Shown one piece after another: positions 9,344-17,512 of a stretch of DNA of 64,000 nt. This DNA is from Aminobacter sp. AP02 (GTDB lineage: Bacteria > Pseudomonadota > Alphaproteobacteria > Rhizobiales > Rhizobiaceae). Each line of letters begins with the position of its first letter. Within the stretch, counting starts at the first letter, position 1. The position numbers and the translations under genes are program-made. The notes under the pieces were generated by a model, which was not told where the DNA came from, searched no databases, and saw nothing but the letters and a program-made list of their open reading frames with translations. The stretch covers positions 186,001 through 250,000 of the forward strand of contig NZ_QGGX01000002.1 of assembly GCF_003148805.1 (NCBI RefSeq). The letters run 5' to 3'.

Positions 9344-10027
9344 TCAGGGGACCAGCTTGTATCCGCCGCTTTCTGTCACAAGAATTTCCGCATTGGAAGG
9401 ATCGCGCTCAATCTTCTGTCGCAGTCGATACACATGCGTTTCAAGCGTATGCGTCGTAACGCCCGAATTGTAGCCCCAAACCTCTTCGAGAAGTACGTCG
9501 CGGGTGACCACCTTTTGGTCCGCTCGGTAGAGATATTTGATGATCGAGGCCTCCTTCTCGGTAAGCCTGACCTTGCCGCCGCGCGCGTCGATGAGAAGTT
9601 TCTGGCTCGGCTTGAAGGTGTAGGGCCCGACTGAGAAGGTGGCGTCCTCGCTCTGCTCGTGCTGGCGCAGCTGGGCGCGGATACGCGCCAGCAGCACGGC
9701 GAAGCGGAACGGCTTGGTGACGTAGTCGTTGGCGCCGGCTTCGAGACCGAGGATCGTGTCCGAATCGGTGTCGTGGCCGGTGAGCATGATGATGGGCGCC
9801 TTGTAGCCGCCCTTGCGCAGGATCTTCACCGCCTCGCGGCCATCCATGTCAGGCAGGCCGACATCCATGATGAGCAGATCGATGAGGCCGGCGCGCGCCG
9901 TGTTGACGCCCTTGGCGGCCGAGGCCTCTTCGAGGACTTCGAACTCCTCATAGAGCGCGAGCTGCTCGACAAGCGTGCCGCGCAGATCGTCGTCGTCGTC
10001 AACGATGAGGATGGTGCGTGAGGTCAT
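9344..10027 (-). CDS. OmpR/PhoB-family response regulator transcription factor
   Basis: A 227-residue two-domain regulator. The receiver domain (residues 1-120) starts RTILIVDDDDDLRG and has its phospho-acceptor Asp55 in LLIMDVGLPDMDG and the conserved Lys in DYVTKPF. The C-terminal winged helix (about 130-227) has LTEKEASIIKYLYR, VVTRDVLLEEVWGYN and THTLETHVYRLRQKIE. The ATG at 10027 is the start giving a normal receiver; the open frame extends further upstream without domain sense. No histidine kinase gene lies nearby, so its partner is unknown. It is divergent from the L,D-transpeptidase gene. Confidence 0.92.
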   Translation of the reverse strand: MTSRTILIVDDDDDLRGTLVEQLALYEEFEVLEEASAAKGVNTARAGLIDLLIMDVGLPDMDGREAVKILRKGGYKAPIIMLTGHDTDSDTILGLEAGANDYVTKPFRFAVLLARIRAQLRQHEQSEDATFSVGPYTFKPSQKLLIDARGGKVRLTEKEASIIKYLYRADQKVVTRDVLLEEVWGYNSGVTTHTLETHVYRLRQKIERDPSNAEILVTESGGYKLVP

Positions 10028-10174
10028 GGAGCAATCCGTTGTTTTAAAATCAAAATTCTGTTGACCACAGACTATGGATGCGGAAGCTGACTGCGACAAC
10101 CGTCGAGGGGGTGATTTGTTCCGCGACGCGATCATACAAGAAAAATCAAAGGCGTAATTGGGGCGGATGAACTT

Positions 10175-10705
10175 TTGCGAAACGGCATTTCCACAATCGT
10201 CGTAAGAGCGAAGCCCGGCGACCGGACCAAAGGCCTGCTGCAGGTGGGCGCAACGGTGTTTCCTTGTGCGCTGGGAGGAGGCGGCATCTCCGCCGGCAAA
10301 CGCGAAGGCGACGGGGCAACGCCGCTCGCGACGATGCGTGTTTTGTCGGGCTATTTCAGGCGGGATCATTTTGCTGCGGGGCAAACGCGGCTGGCGATGC
10401 GCCCGATCAGGGCTGATCTTGGCTGGTGCGAAGTGCCTGATGACCGCAACTACAACAGGCCGGTGAAGATGCCTTATGGCGCGAGCCATGAGCGGATGAA
10501 GCGCGACGACCGGCTCTACGATGCCTGCATCGTGCTCGACTGGAACATCCGGCCGCGACGGCGAGGACGCGGCAGCGCCATCTTCTTCCACCTGGCGCGG
10601 CCGGGTTTCACTCCGACGCAAGGCTGCGTGGCGGTGACGGCACGCGTGATGGCGCGGCTATTGCCGTATCTTTCGAACCGCACGGTGCTGAAAGTGGTGC
10701 GCTAA
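10175..10705 (+). CDS. L,D-transpeptidase (YkuD) family protein
   Basis: A 176-residue YkuD-domain protein. The catalytic motif is at the C-terminus: HLARPGFTPTQGCVAV, with the active-site Cys and upstream His, close to the family H-x(n)-[ST]HGCxN pattern but with Gln in place of His before Gly-Cys. Such enzymes make 3-3 cross-links or anchor proteins in peptidoglycan. No clear signal peptide is visible. The start appears to be TTG at 10175 (GGGGCGG lies about 8 nt upstream); no ATG is in frame nearby. It is divergent from the response regulator at 9344-10027. Confidence 0.85.
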   Translation: MRNGISTIVVRAKPGDRTKGLLQVGATVFPCALGGGGISAGKREGDGATPLATMRVLSGYFRRDHFAAGQTRLAMRPIRADLGWCEVPDDRNYNRPVKMPYGASHERMKRDDRLYDACIVLDWNIRPRRRGRGSAIFFHLARPGFTPTQGCVAVTARVMARLLPYLSNRTVLKVVR

Positions 10706-10744
10706 AGAAAAGCGGCCCGAAGATGGGAGACTATCTTCGGGCCG
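10705..10744 (-). terminator. intrinsic terminator of the small minus-strand gene
   Basis: CGGCCCGAAGAT and ATCTTCGGGCCG form a perfect 12-bp stem with an 8-nt loop (10713-10744). Read on the minus strand, it is followed by a T-rich tail (CTTTTCTTT), so it ends transcription of the 10778-11026 gene. It may also stop L,D-transpeptidase transcripts from the other side. Confidence 0.85.
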
Positions 10745-10777
10745 AGTGTGCTCCCAGAGTGAGCTTGGGAGATCAGT

Positions 10778-11026
10778 TCAACGGTGGTCGTGGCGGCGCG
10801 GCCGTTGCCAGCCGATATCGAGCAGGCCGAGCCGGCCAAGATCGGCGTCGACTGCCTTCGCGATATCCTGGCAAGGGATGCCGGTGTCGCGGCGATAGTG
10901 TTCGGTCAGGCAGCCGAAATCCTGGGCGGGCACGTTGAGGGCTGCCTTCATCTGGCGGAACCAATCGATGACCGGCTGCAGCCGGGCCGGCTGGACAAAT
11001 GGGGTTTTCAGGATATCGGTCGACAT
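10778..11026 (-). CDS. small hypothetical protein, divergent from the LysR regulator
   Basis: An 82-residue protein starting MSTDILKTPFVQPARLQPVIDWF and ending in a DADLGRLGLLDIGWQRPRRHDHR tail, faintly like the DUF1127 C-terminus (LxDIG followed by basic residues). That similarity is too weak for a firm assignment. It has no signal peptide and carries two Cys. GGACAAG lies upstream of the ATG, and a strong terminator follows the gene, both supporting a real transcript. It is divergent from the GcvA-like LysR gene and a likely target of it. Confidence 0.7.
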   Translation of the reverse strand: MSTDILKTPFVQPARLQPVIDWFRQMKAALNVPAQDFGCLTEHYRRDTGIPCQDIAKAVDADLGRLGLLDIGWQRPRRHDHR

Positions 11027-11050
11027 GGTCTTGTCCGTTTCGCCCGGATA

Positions 11051-11065
11051 ACAAATCCGGTTTGA
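11051..11065. promoter_or_regulatory. 15-bp palindrome, candidate LysR operator 1
   Basis: ACAAATCCGGTTTGA, a near-perfect dyad (CAAA-TCCGG-TTTG), lies 25 bp upstream of the small gene's start. It is 13/15 identical to the element at 11136-11150. Confidence 0.55.
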
Positions 11066-11135
11066 CATTGCTCTAACTGGTCCCATGATGTGACTTTGAA
11101 AGACAAAAGAGAAACGAGTAGTTCTTTCTCGATCG

Positions 11136-11150
11136 TCAAATCCAGTTTGA
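11136..11150. promoter_or_regulatory. 15-bp palindrome, candidate LysR operator 2
   Basis: TCAAATCCAGTTTGA, a perfect TCAAA-TCCAG-TTTGA dyad, ends 10 bp before the LysR start codon. It is 85 bp, about eight helical turns, from its twin at 11051-11065. This arrangement is suggestive of autoregulation and cooperative binding. Confidence 0.55.
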
Positions 11151-11160
11151 AGATCCAACG

Positions 11161-12078
11161 ATGCGCTTCGTACCCGGGACACGTGCACTGCGGACGCTGG
11201 AAGCTGCCGGCAGGCACCTGAATTTCACACGTGCTGCCGACGAACTTGGCCTGACTCCGGCTGCCGTCAGCCATCAGATCAAGGAAATCGAGGACCAGCT
11301 CGGCGTGGTCTTGTTCACCCGCACGAGCAGGAGCATCAGGCTGACCGAGGCGGGGGCGGCGCTGTGCGATGCCTCGTCGGACGCCATCGAACTGCTCAAC
11401 CGCGCCGTCTCCAGGGCGCGCAAGCTGACACGCGGGACCGCGCAACTGAAGGTGACGCTCGACGCGCAGTTCGCCGGCAAGTGGCTGATGCGGCGTGTCG
11501 ATGGTTTCCGCAAGCTGCATCCCGACATCGAGCTGAGGTTCGACATCAGCTACGATGTGCGCGATTTCGATCTCGACGACGTGGATGTCGGCATCCGGTT
11601 CGGAATGGGCAAGTATCCCGGGCTCTCCGCCGACCGGCTGTTCGACAACATGATCATTCCGGTATGCAGCCCAAAGCTCCTGGCGTCGGGGCCGCCATTG
11701 CGTGTGCCGCGCGACCTGTTCAATCACACGCTCGTTCACATCGAATGGTCGCAGCAAGGCGTGACCTGGCCGAATTGGCGGATGTGGATGGCGGCTGCCG
11801 GTGTCGACGATTTCGACGACAGCCGCTCGATCGTGTTCACCAGCTCGTCGGACGCCGTGCAGGCGGCGATCGACGGCAGTGCCGTGGCGCTCGCGGATTT
11901 TGCCATGGTCGCCAACGACCTCTCGGAGGGGCGGCTGGTACGCCCGTTCGACCTCGGCATCAGGGTATCGCGCGAGTTCGCCTATTTCCTGGTCTATCCC
12001 AAGGCCACTGCGGACGATCCGCGTATCGTTGCCTTCCGGGAGTGGATCCTGGAGGAGGCTGCGCAGACACAGACGTGA
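11161..12078 (+). CDS. LysR-family transcriptional regulator, GcvA-like
   Basis: A 305-residue LysR protein. The N-terminal winged HTH is typical of the GcvA subgroup (ALRTLEAAGRHLNFTRAADELGLTPAAVSHQIKEIEDQLGVVLFTR, about residues 8-54), followed by the linker helix and a periplasmic-binding-protein-like effector domain (LKVTLDAQFAGKWLMRRVDGF onward to about 297). GcvA relatives control glycine cleavage, beta-lactamase and many other genes, so the ligand cannot be inferred. It is divergent from the 82-residue gene, and paired palindromes in the gap suggest it controls itself and that gene. Confidence 0.92.
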   Translation: MRFVPGTRALRTLEAAGRHLNFTRAADELGLTPAAVSHQIKEIEDQLGVVLFTRTSRSIRLTEAGAALCDASSDAIELLNRAVSRARKLTRGTAQLKVTLDAQFAGKWLMRRVDGFRKLHPDIELRFDISYDVRDFDLDDVDVGIRFGMGKYPGLSADRLFDNMIIPVCSPKLLASGPPLRVPRDLFNHTLVHIEWSQQGVTWPNWRMWMAAAGVDDFDDSRSIVFTSSSDAVQAAIDGSAVALADFAMVANDLSEGRLVRPFDLGIRVSREFAYFLVYPKATADDPRIVAFREWILEEAAQTQT

Positions 12079-12134
12079 TGCCTGAGCCCAAAGGATTTGG
12101 AGCGCGCTTTATGCGTCCAGTCGGCGCACGCGCC

Positions 12135-12791
12135 CTAGACGAATCGCCAGACGGTGGTGCGCTTGACCTCGGCATCTTCGAGCGCGCGGGTGACCGGGAC
12201 CTCGTAGGTGGCGAGCTTTTCAAGCCGCTCCCTGGGGAGATAGGAGCGGCCGGGGTCGCCGACCAGAACCTCGGTGCCACGCTGGCGCAGGGCGGAAAAC
12301 CACGGCACCAGCCGGTCGGCAAATGGTTTTTCGTAGAAGACATCGCCGGCAAGAACGGCATCCCAGCCGTCATCGTGGCCAACTAGGTCCGAGCCGGCAA
12401 AGCTTACGGTTACATCGTTGGCATCGGCGTTGAGCCGAATCGCCGCTTCGCAGAACGGGTCGATGTCAGCACCCACAATCTCGGCGGCACCTGCTTTCAT
12501 GGCGGCGATGGCAACGAGGCCGGAGCCGGAGGCGAAGTCGAGCACGCGCTTGCCGGCGACCGTATCAGGGTGATCCAAGACATAGCGTGCCAACCCCTGT
12601 CCGCCTGCCCAGGCAAAGGCCCAGAAGGGCGGCGGCAGGCCAATCTCGGCCAGCTGTTCTTCGGTGCGGTGCCAGAGATCGTGCGCCTCGTCGGCGAGAT
12701 GGAGCGTGACTTCGGGCACATGCGGGGGGCGCATCAGCGCCGTATTGGCGCGGATGAAGCCGGCCGCGGTTTCAGGCGAAAGCGGTTTCAC
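12135..12791 (-). CDS. class I SAM-dependent methyltransferase (ETFB-lysine methyltransferase-like)
   Basis: A 218-residue Rossmann methyltransferase. SAM motif I is VLDFASGSGLVAIAAMKAGA with the acidic end of strand 2 in VGADIDPFC. The preceding PPFWAFAWAGGQGLARYVLDHP and later AGDVFYEKPFADRLVPW match the PrmA/ETFB-lysine methyltransferase group, which modifies protein lysines. The substrate is inferred only by family. The start is GTG at 12791, overlapping the TGA of the EVE gene as GTGA, with GAAGG upstream, so translation is coupled. It is the last gene of the tsaD operon. Confidence 0.85.
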   Translation of the reverse strand: MKPLSPETAAGFIRANTALMRPPHVPEVTLHLADEAHDLWHRTEEQLAEIGLPPPFWAFAWAGGQGLARYVLDHPDTVAGKRVLDFASGSGLVAIAAMKAGAAEIVGADIDPFCEAAIRLNADANDVTVSFAGSDLVGHDDGWDAVLAGDVFYEKPFADRLVPWFSALRQRGTEVLVGDPGRSYLPRERLEKLATYEVPVTRALEDAEVKRTTVWRFV

Positions 12792-13222
12792 GGCGCCTTC
12801 TTTAGACCGGCCATGCGGCAGACTTCCTGCCATTCGTCAGGGGTGACCGGCTGGACGGAAAGGCGCATCGAGGTGACAAGCGCCATCTTCTCGAGGGCAG
12901 GATTGGCCTTGACGTCTGCAAGCGTGACTGCCTGCGGAATCTCGCTGTGATAGCGGATGTCGACGCATTCCCAACGCGGGTCGTCGGTTGTCGTGTCGTG
13001 ATGAGCCAGCGCGCAGACCTCGGCGATGCCGACGACCTCCAGCCCCTCATTGGAGTGATAGAAGAAGCCGAGATCGCCGATCTGCATGGCGCGCATGTTG
13101 TTGCGCGCGAGGTAGTTGCGCACGCCGTCCCATTGGGTGCCTTCCTTGCCCTTGGCCTTCAGCATCTCCCAGGAGAATTTGAACGGCTCGGATTTGAACA
13201 GCCAATACTTCTTGTCGCTCAT
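12788..13222 (-). CDS. EVE domain-containing protein
   Basis: A 144-residue EVE-domain protein. The start MSDKKYWLFKSEPFKFSWEML and the motifs WDGVRNYLARNNMRAMQIGDLGFFYHSN and WECVDIRY are diagnostic of the thymocyte-nuclear-protein-1-like EVE family, a PUA-fold that recognises modified bases in DNA or RNA. Its cellular target here is unknown. It follows the YciI gene by 32 bp and overlaps the methyltransferase start. An in-frame ATG at 13291 would add 23 residues with no family counterpart. Confidence 0.92.
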   Translation of the reverse strand: MSDKKYWLFKSEPFKFSWEMLKAKGKEGTQWDGVRNYLARNNMRAMQIGDLGFFYHSNEGLEVVGIAEVCALAHHDTTTDDPRWECVDIRYHSEIPQAVTLADVKANPALEKMALVTSMRLSVQPVTPDEWQEVCRMAGLKKAP

Positions 13223-13254
13223 TCGTTGCGTCCCCTCGATCTGCCCGGCTGGAA

Positions 13255-13551
13255 TCAGGCGCTTGCCGGATTGTTGAACACCCAGTTCCACGGCCGGATC
13301 TGGACGCTGTCGAACAAGCCGGCCTTGGCGTAGGGGTCGGCGTCGGCGACTGCCTGGGCGGCGGATGCGTCAGCTGCCTCGATGACCACCAGCGAGCCGT
13401 CCGGCTTGCTGTCTGCGTCGAGGAAGGGGCCGGCGAATTTGAGGGCGCCCTTGGCGTTCAGGTCGTTGAGAAAGGCAACGTGATCGGGGCGCGCGTCGAG
13501 GCGAACCTGGAGATGGCCCGGCTTGTCCTTGCAGATCAGGGCGAAAAGCAT
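13255..13551 (-). CDS. YciI family protein
   Basis: A 98-residue ferredoxin-like (dimeric alpha-beta barrel) protein. MLFALICKDKPGHLQVRLDARPDHVAFLND contains the Arg/His segment of the YciI active-site cleft, and DPYAKAGLFDSVQIRPWNWVF is the family C-terminus. The function is not established; YciI folds resemble small dehalogenases and muconolactone isomerase. It sits 29 bp after gpsA in the same operon. Confidence 0.9.
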   Translation of the reverse strand: MLFALICKDKPGHLQVRLDARPDHVAFLNDLNAKGALKFAGPFLDADSKPDGSLVVIEAADASAAQAVADADPYAKAGLFDSVQIRPWNWVFNNPASA

Positions 13552-13580
13552 GTTGTCAGTATCCTCTCAGGTTCAGGAAT

Positions 13581-14564
13581 TCAGTCGGCTTCGGCGCGCA
13601 GCGGCCGGTTCATCAGGCCGGCGATCGCCTCGTTGATGGTGATGGCCTTGTCGAGCAGGGCTGCGACCGCCTCGACGATCGGCGCGTCGATACCACGCTC
13701 GCGGGTCAGGCGCGCGGCGATGTAGGCGGTGGCCACGCCTTCAGCGAGCGGCCGGCCCGACAGCTCCTCGCCTTTGCCCAGCGCCACGCCGTAAGCGAAG
13801 TTGCGTGACTGCACCGACGAACAGGTGAGCATCAGGTCGCCAAGGCCGGAAAGACCCATCAGCGTTTCGGGCCGTGCGCCGAAGGCAGCGCCAATGCGGC
13901 GCAGTTCGACGAAACCGCGCGTTACCAGCGCTGCCTGAGCGCTGGCGCCGAGACCGGCACCGGTGACGGCTCCTGCCGCGATGGCAAAGACGTTCTTCAG
14001 CGCGCCGCCAAGCTCGACGCCGATGAGGTCGTCGGTCGAGTAGCAGCGCAGATTGGCGGCGGAAAAGCGCAATGCAAGCGCAGATGCCCGGGCTTCATCT
14101 TCCGACGCGACGACAACGGCGGTCGGCAGGCCCCGCGCCACGTCGGTAGCGAAGCTTGGGCCCGACAGGGCGGCGACGGGGTTCTCGGGAAGGACCTCCG
14201 TGGCGATGGCCGACAAAAGCGTACCGGTGTCGCGTTCGATGCCCTTGGCGCAAAGCACCAGGGGCACGTGGGCGGCGACATGCGGCTTGACCTGGGTCAG
14301 AACGGCGCGCAGCGCCTGCGCCGGGGTGACAAGGAGCACGCAATCGGTGCCGGCAAGGCTTGCTGCGAGATCGGTGGTGGTGGCGATGCCGGTTTCGAAG
14401 CTGATGCCGGGGAGATAGCGCGGGTTCTGGCCTTTGCGGATCGCCGCGACGCTTTCCCCGTCGCGGGCCCACAGCGTGACGGCGTGGCCCGCGCGCAGCA
14501 TGGCGAGTGCCAAGGCTGTTCCCCAGGCACCGCCGCCGAGAACCGTGACCTTGTATGCGCTCAT
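13581..14564 (-). CDS. gpsA: glycerol-3-phosphate dehydrogenase [NAD(P)+]
   Basis: A 327-residue enzyme that reduces dihydroxyacetone phosphate to sn-glycerol 3-phosphate, the first step of phospholipid synthesis. The Rossmann motif [14 protein letters not shown] is at the N-terminus. The catalytic-Lys region [21 protein letters not shown] and the signature [14 protein letters not shown]-x-QSRNFAYG follow. The length is normal. Its ATG overlaps the tsaD stop by four bases (ATGA), so the two are translationally coupled. Confidence 0.96.
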   Translation of the reverse strand: MSAYKVTVLGGGAWGTALALAMLRAGHAVTLWARDGESVAAIRKGQNPRYLPGISFETGIATTTDLAASLAGTDCVLLVTPAQALRAVLTQVKPHVAAHVPLVLCAKGIERDTGTLLSAIATEVLPENPVAALSGPSFATDVARGLPTAVVVASEDEARASALALRFSAANLRCYSTDDLIGVELGGALKNVFAIAAGAVTGAGLGASAQAALVTRGFVELRRIGAAFGARPETLMGLSGLGDLMLTCSSVQSRNFAYGVALGKGEELSGRPLAEGVATAYIAARLTRERGIDAPIVEAVAALLDKAITINEAIAGLMNRPLRAEAD

Positions 14565-15667
14565 GCCTTGGCTCCCCGCCTGCCGGAGCCGACGACCGGC
14601 GCTGACACACTGTCCAGCGGCCAGCGCGAGCGCGGCACAAAATCGAATGCGCCTGGTTCAACGAGATTGGCGCGCAGCCGCTCGATGCCGGCCCAGGCGA
14701 TCATGGCGGCATTGTCGGTGCACAGCGCCATGGGCGGTGCGACAAAGCCGAAGCCGTGGTCGGCGCAGAGCTTTTCCAGCAGGGCACGGATCTGGCGGTT
14801 GGCGGCGACACCTCCGGCGACGACCAGGGAGGGCGCCTTGCTCTCGGGGAATTCGTCCCGGAAGCGGGCAAGAGCGCGCTTAACGCGGTCGCCGAGCGCG
14901 TCGGCGACGGCTGCCTGGAACGAAGCGCAGATGTCGGCGACATCCTGGTCGCTCAGAGGTGCCACGGCCGTCGCGGCCTGTCGCACCGATGTCTTGAGGC
15001 CGGAGAAGGAGAAGTCGGGCTGGGCCGAGCCCTTCATCGGGCGTGGGAAGACAAAGCGGGTGGCGTCGCCCGACTGTGCCGCCTTCTCGACATTGGGGCC
15101 GCCGGGATAAGGCAGGGCCAGCATCTTGGCGGTCTTGTCGAAGGCTTCGCCCAGTGCGTCATCTATGGTGGTGGCCCAGCGTTGGTAATCGCCGACGCCC
15201 TTGACCAGAACGATCTGGGTGTGGCCGCCTGATACCAGCAGAAGCAAATAGGGGAAATCGAGACCGTCGGTGAGCCGAGCGGTAAGCGCATGGCCTTCAA
15301 GGTGGTTGATGGCGATCAGCGGCTTGCCGGCGGCGGCGGCGATCGCCTTGGCCGTCATCAGGCCGACGATCAGCCCGCCAACAAGGCCCGGACCGGCGGT
15401 CGCGGCAACCGCGTCGATGTCGGCAAGCGACAGACCAGAGTCTTCAAGCGCTGCCTCGACAATGCCGTCGAGGGCTTCCACATGGGCGCGCGCTGCGATC
15501 TCCGGAACGACGCCGCCGAAGGCCGCGTGTTCCTCGATCTGGCTGAACACCGTGCTCGACAGAATACGCGGCGCTGCGCCTGCTTCGAGTGCAACGACGC
15601 TCGCCGCGGTTTCGTCGCAGCTCGTCTCGATGCCCAGAACACGTATCAATTGGTCGCTACCCTGCAT
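14561..15667 (-). CDS. tsaD: tRNA N6-threonylcarbamoyladenosine transferase TsaD
   Basis: A 368-residue ASKHA-fold protein that transfers the threonylcarbamoyl group to A37 of ANN-decoding tRNAs. It begins [23 protein letters not shown], has the metal-binding NHLEGHAL motif, the nucleotide-binding [12 protein letters not shown], and the C-terminal [19 protein letters not shown] and [12 protein letters not shown] motifs. An upstream in-frame start at 15739 would add 24 residues; 15667 is preferred from family alignment. It is the first gene of a minus-strand operon and divergent from hemC. Confidence 0.95.
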   Translation of the reverse strand: MQGSDQLIRVLGIETSCDETAASVVALEAGAAPRILSSTVFSQIEEHAAFGGVVPEIAARAHVEALDGIVEAALEDSGLSLADIDAVAATAGPGLVGGLIVGLMTAKAIAAAAGKPLIAINHLEGHALTARLTDGLDFPYLLLLVSGGHTQIVLVKGVGDYQRWATTIDDALGEAFDKTAKMLALPYPGGPNVEKAAQSGDATRFVFPRPMKGSAQPDFSFSGLKTSVRQAATAVAPLSDQDVADICASFQAAVADALGDRVKRALARFRDEFPESKAPSLVVAGGVAANRQIRALLEKLCADHGFGFVAPPMALCTDNAAMIAWAGIERLRANLVEPGAFDFVPRSRWPLDSVSAPVVGSGRRGAKA

Positions 15668-15744
15668 GATTGCCCGGTGGTAAATTCCTAGATAGGAGGT
15701 ACGGGACCGCCCCGCCAGCGCGGGGTTATCACGGACCAAGCGCT

Positions 15745-16674
15745 ATGCAAACTAGAGCCATGAGAATCGGAACCCGCGGCAGCCTGCTGGCGCTCGCGCA
15801 GGCGCATGAGACGCGTGCGCGGCTGATGGCGGCGCACGGCCTGCCGGAAGAGGCGTTCGAGATCGTGACGATTTCGACCAGCGGCGACCGCATCCAGGAC
15901 CGGCCGCTGTCGCTGGCCGGGGGCAAGGGGCTGTTCACCAAGGAGCTGGAAGAAGCGCTGTATTCGGGCGAGATCGATTTCGCCGTGCATTCGTCCAAGG
16001 ACATGCCGACGCAGCTGCCGGACGGGCTGGAACTGTCGGCCTTCTTGCCACGCGAAGACCCGCGAGATGCGTTCATCGGCCGCACGGCCGCCAAGATCAT
16101 GGACCTGCCTGAAGGCGCAGTCGTCGGATCGTCGTCGCTGAGGCGCCAGGCGCTGATCCGGCGCATGCGCCCCGACCTGGACGTGGTGATGTTCCGCGGC
16201 AACGTGCAGACGCGGTTGCGCAAGCTCGACGAGGGTGTTGCCGAGGGCACGATCCTGGCCAATGCCGGGTTGCGGCGGCTCGGGCTCGCCGAGATCATCA
16301 CCGACCTGATGCCGCTGGAGGTTTTCCCGCCAGCACCGGGGCAGGGCGCAATCTGCATCGAAAGCCGCATCGGCGACAACGCAGTTACCGAGAAGCTTTC
16401 GGCAATCGATCACAAGCCGACCGGCCAGGCGCTGGCTTGCGAACGGGCATTTCTCGCCGCGCTCGACGGATCATGCCGGACGCCGATTGCCGGATATGCC
16501 ATGATCGACGGCGACAGACTGTCATTCTCAGGCCTGATCCTGACGCCAGACGGCAACTTGTGGCACGAGGCCAAGGCCGAGGGTGCTGCCGCCGATGCCG
16601 CAACGATTGGCCGGAAGGCTGGCGAAGACGTCAGGGCGCGAGCCGGCGAAAAGTTCTTCGAGGGGTGGAGCTAG
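15745..16674 (+). CDS. hemC: hydroxymethylbilane synthase (porphobilinogen deaminase)
   Basis: A 309-residue enzyme that condenses four porphobilinogens into hydroxymethylbilane. Motifs: [73 protein letters not shown], and the dipyrromethane-cofactor cysteine (about Cys244) in [13 protein letters not shown]. The start at 15745 has GGACCAAG upstream; an ATG 15 bases later is also possible. It is the first gene of the hemC-hemD-mic60-hemY cluster and divergent from tsaD with a 77-bp gap. Confidence 0.95.
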   Translation: MQTRAMRIGTRGSLLALAQAHETRARLMAAHGLPEEAFEIVTISTSGDRIQDRPLSLAGGKGLFTKELEEALYSGEIDFAVHSSKDMPTQLPDGLELSAFLPREDPRDAFIGRTAAKIMDLPEGAVVGSSSLRRQALIRRMRPDLDVVMFRGNVQTRLRKLDEGVAEGTILANAGLRRLGLAEIITDLMPLEVFPPAPGQGAICIESRIGDNAVTEKLSAIDHKPTGQALACERAFLAALDGSCRTPIAGYAMIDGDRLSFSGLILTPDGNLWHEAKAEGAAADAATIGRKAGEDVRARAGEKFFEGWS

Positions 16675-17391
16675 ATGGCACAGCGTGTGCTGGTGACGAG
16701 GCCGGATCCCGGCGCCACCCGCACCGCGCGGCGCCTTGAGGCGCTTGGCTTCGAGCCCGTACTTCTCCCGCTATCGGAAACACGGGCCTTGCCGGTGGTC
16801 CGCGAGAGCGTTCCGAGCGATGCGACGGCAGTGGCTGTCACCAGCGCCAATGCGTTGCGCCATGCGCCGAGCGGGCTGATCGATCGCCTCCGGCGGCTGC
16901 CATGCCATGCCGTGGGCGCACGTACCGCAGAGAGTGCGCGCAAGGCGGGCTTTTTCTCCGTCAATGAAGGTCCGGGCGATGCAGCGGCGCTTGCCGACAT
17001 GATCGCCATCGAGCTTGGCAAGGCGACGCTCGCCTATCTGTGCGGTCGGGTGCGCATGCCGGAGTTCGAACGCCGCCTCGGCATGAACGGCACCAAGGTG
17101 GTGCCGATCGAGACCTACGACACGATCGCTCTGGCACCTGATCCGACTTTCGTTCGTCATCAACTCGGCGGGCAACCCATCGATGCGGTCTTGATCTATT
17201 CGGCGCGGTCGGCCGCAGCGTTCAGCACCTTGATGGAAATGCACGCGGAGGCTGATTTGCTGATGCGGGGCGCAACATGTTTTTGCCTGTCCGGGCGCAT
17301 CGCCTCGGCACTGGTCGACGGGCTCCGCGTCGCGGTTGCGCCTGATCCAAACGAGGACGCCTTGCTCGAACTTCTCGGGGCGCCGGATTGA
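16675..17391 (+). CDS. hemD: uroporphyrinogen-III synthase
   Basis: A 238-residue two-domain enzyme that closes hydroxymethylbilane to uroporphyrinogen III. HemD sequences diverge strongly; recognisable here are VLVTRPDPGATRTARRLEALGFEPVLLPL at the N-terminus, AVAVTSANALRH, CHAVGARTAESARKAGF and DAVLIYSARSAAAF. The ATG follows the hemC stop codon with no gap, and its ribosome site lies inside hemC, so the two are surely co-transcribed. Confidence 0.92.
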   Translation: MAQRVLVTRPDPGATRTARRLEALGFEPVLLPLSETRALPVVRESVPSDATAVAVTSANALRHAPSGLIDRLRRLPCHAVGARTAESARKAGFFSVNEGPGDAAALADMIAIELGKATLAYLCGRVRMPEFERRLGMNGTKVVPIETYDTIALAPDPTFVRHQLGGQPIDAVLIYSARSAAAFSTLMEMHAEADLLMRGATCFCLSGRIASALVDGLRVAVAPDPNEDALLELLGAPD

Positions 17392-17512
17392 TGTTGGATT
17401 GACTGCGCCATCACGCGGCCTTTTTTCGCGGGACGGTGGGTGTTACTGATTTTGACCTTCGACCCCGCATTCCCCGCGGGACCTGTGCCAACGAAATCGC
17501 GGAGCCCCAAGC

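Noticed and set aside
9344-10621. 425-residue version of the response regulator with a long N-terminal extension
   Set aside because: The extension lies over the L,D-transpeptidase gene on the other strand and has no domain sense; the receiver domain starts at the ATG at 10027.
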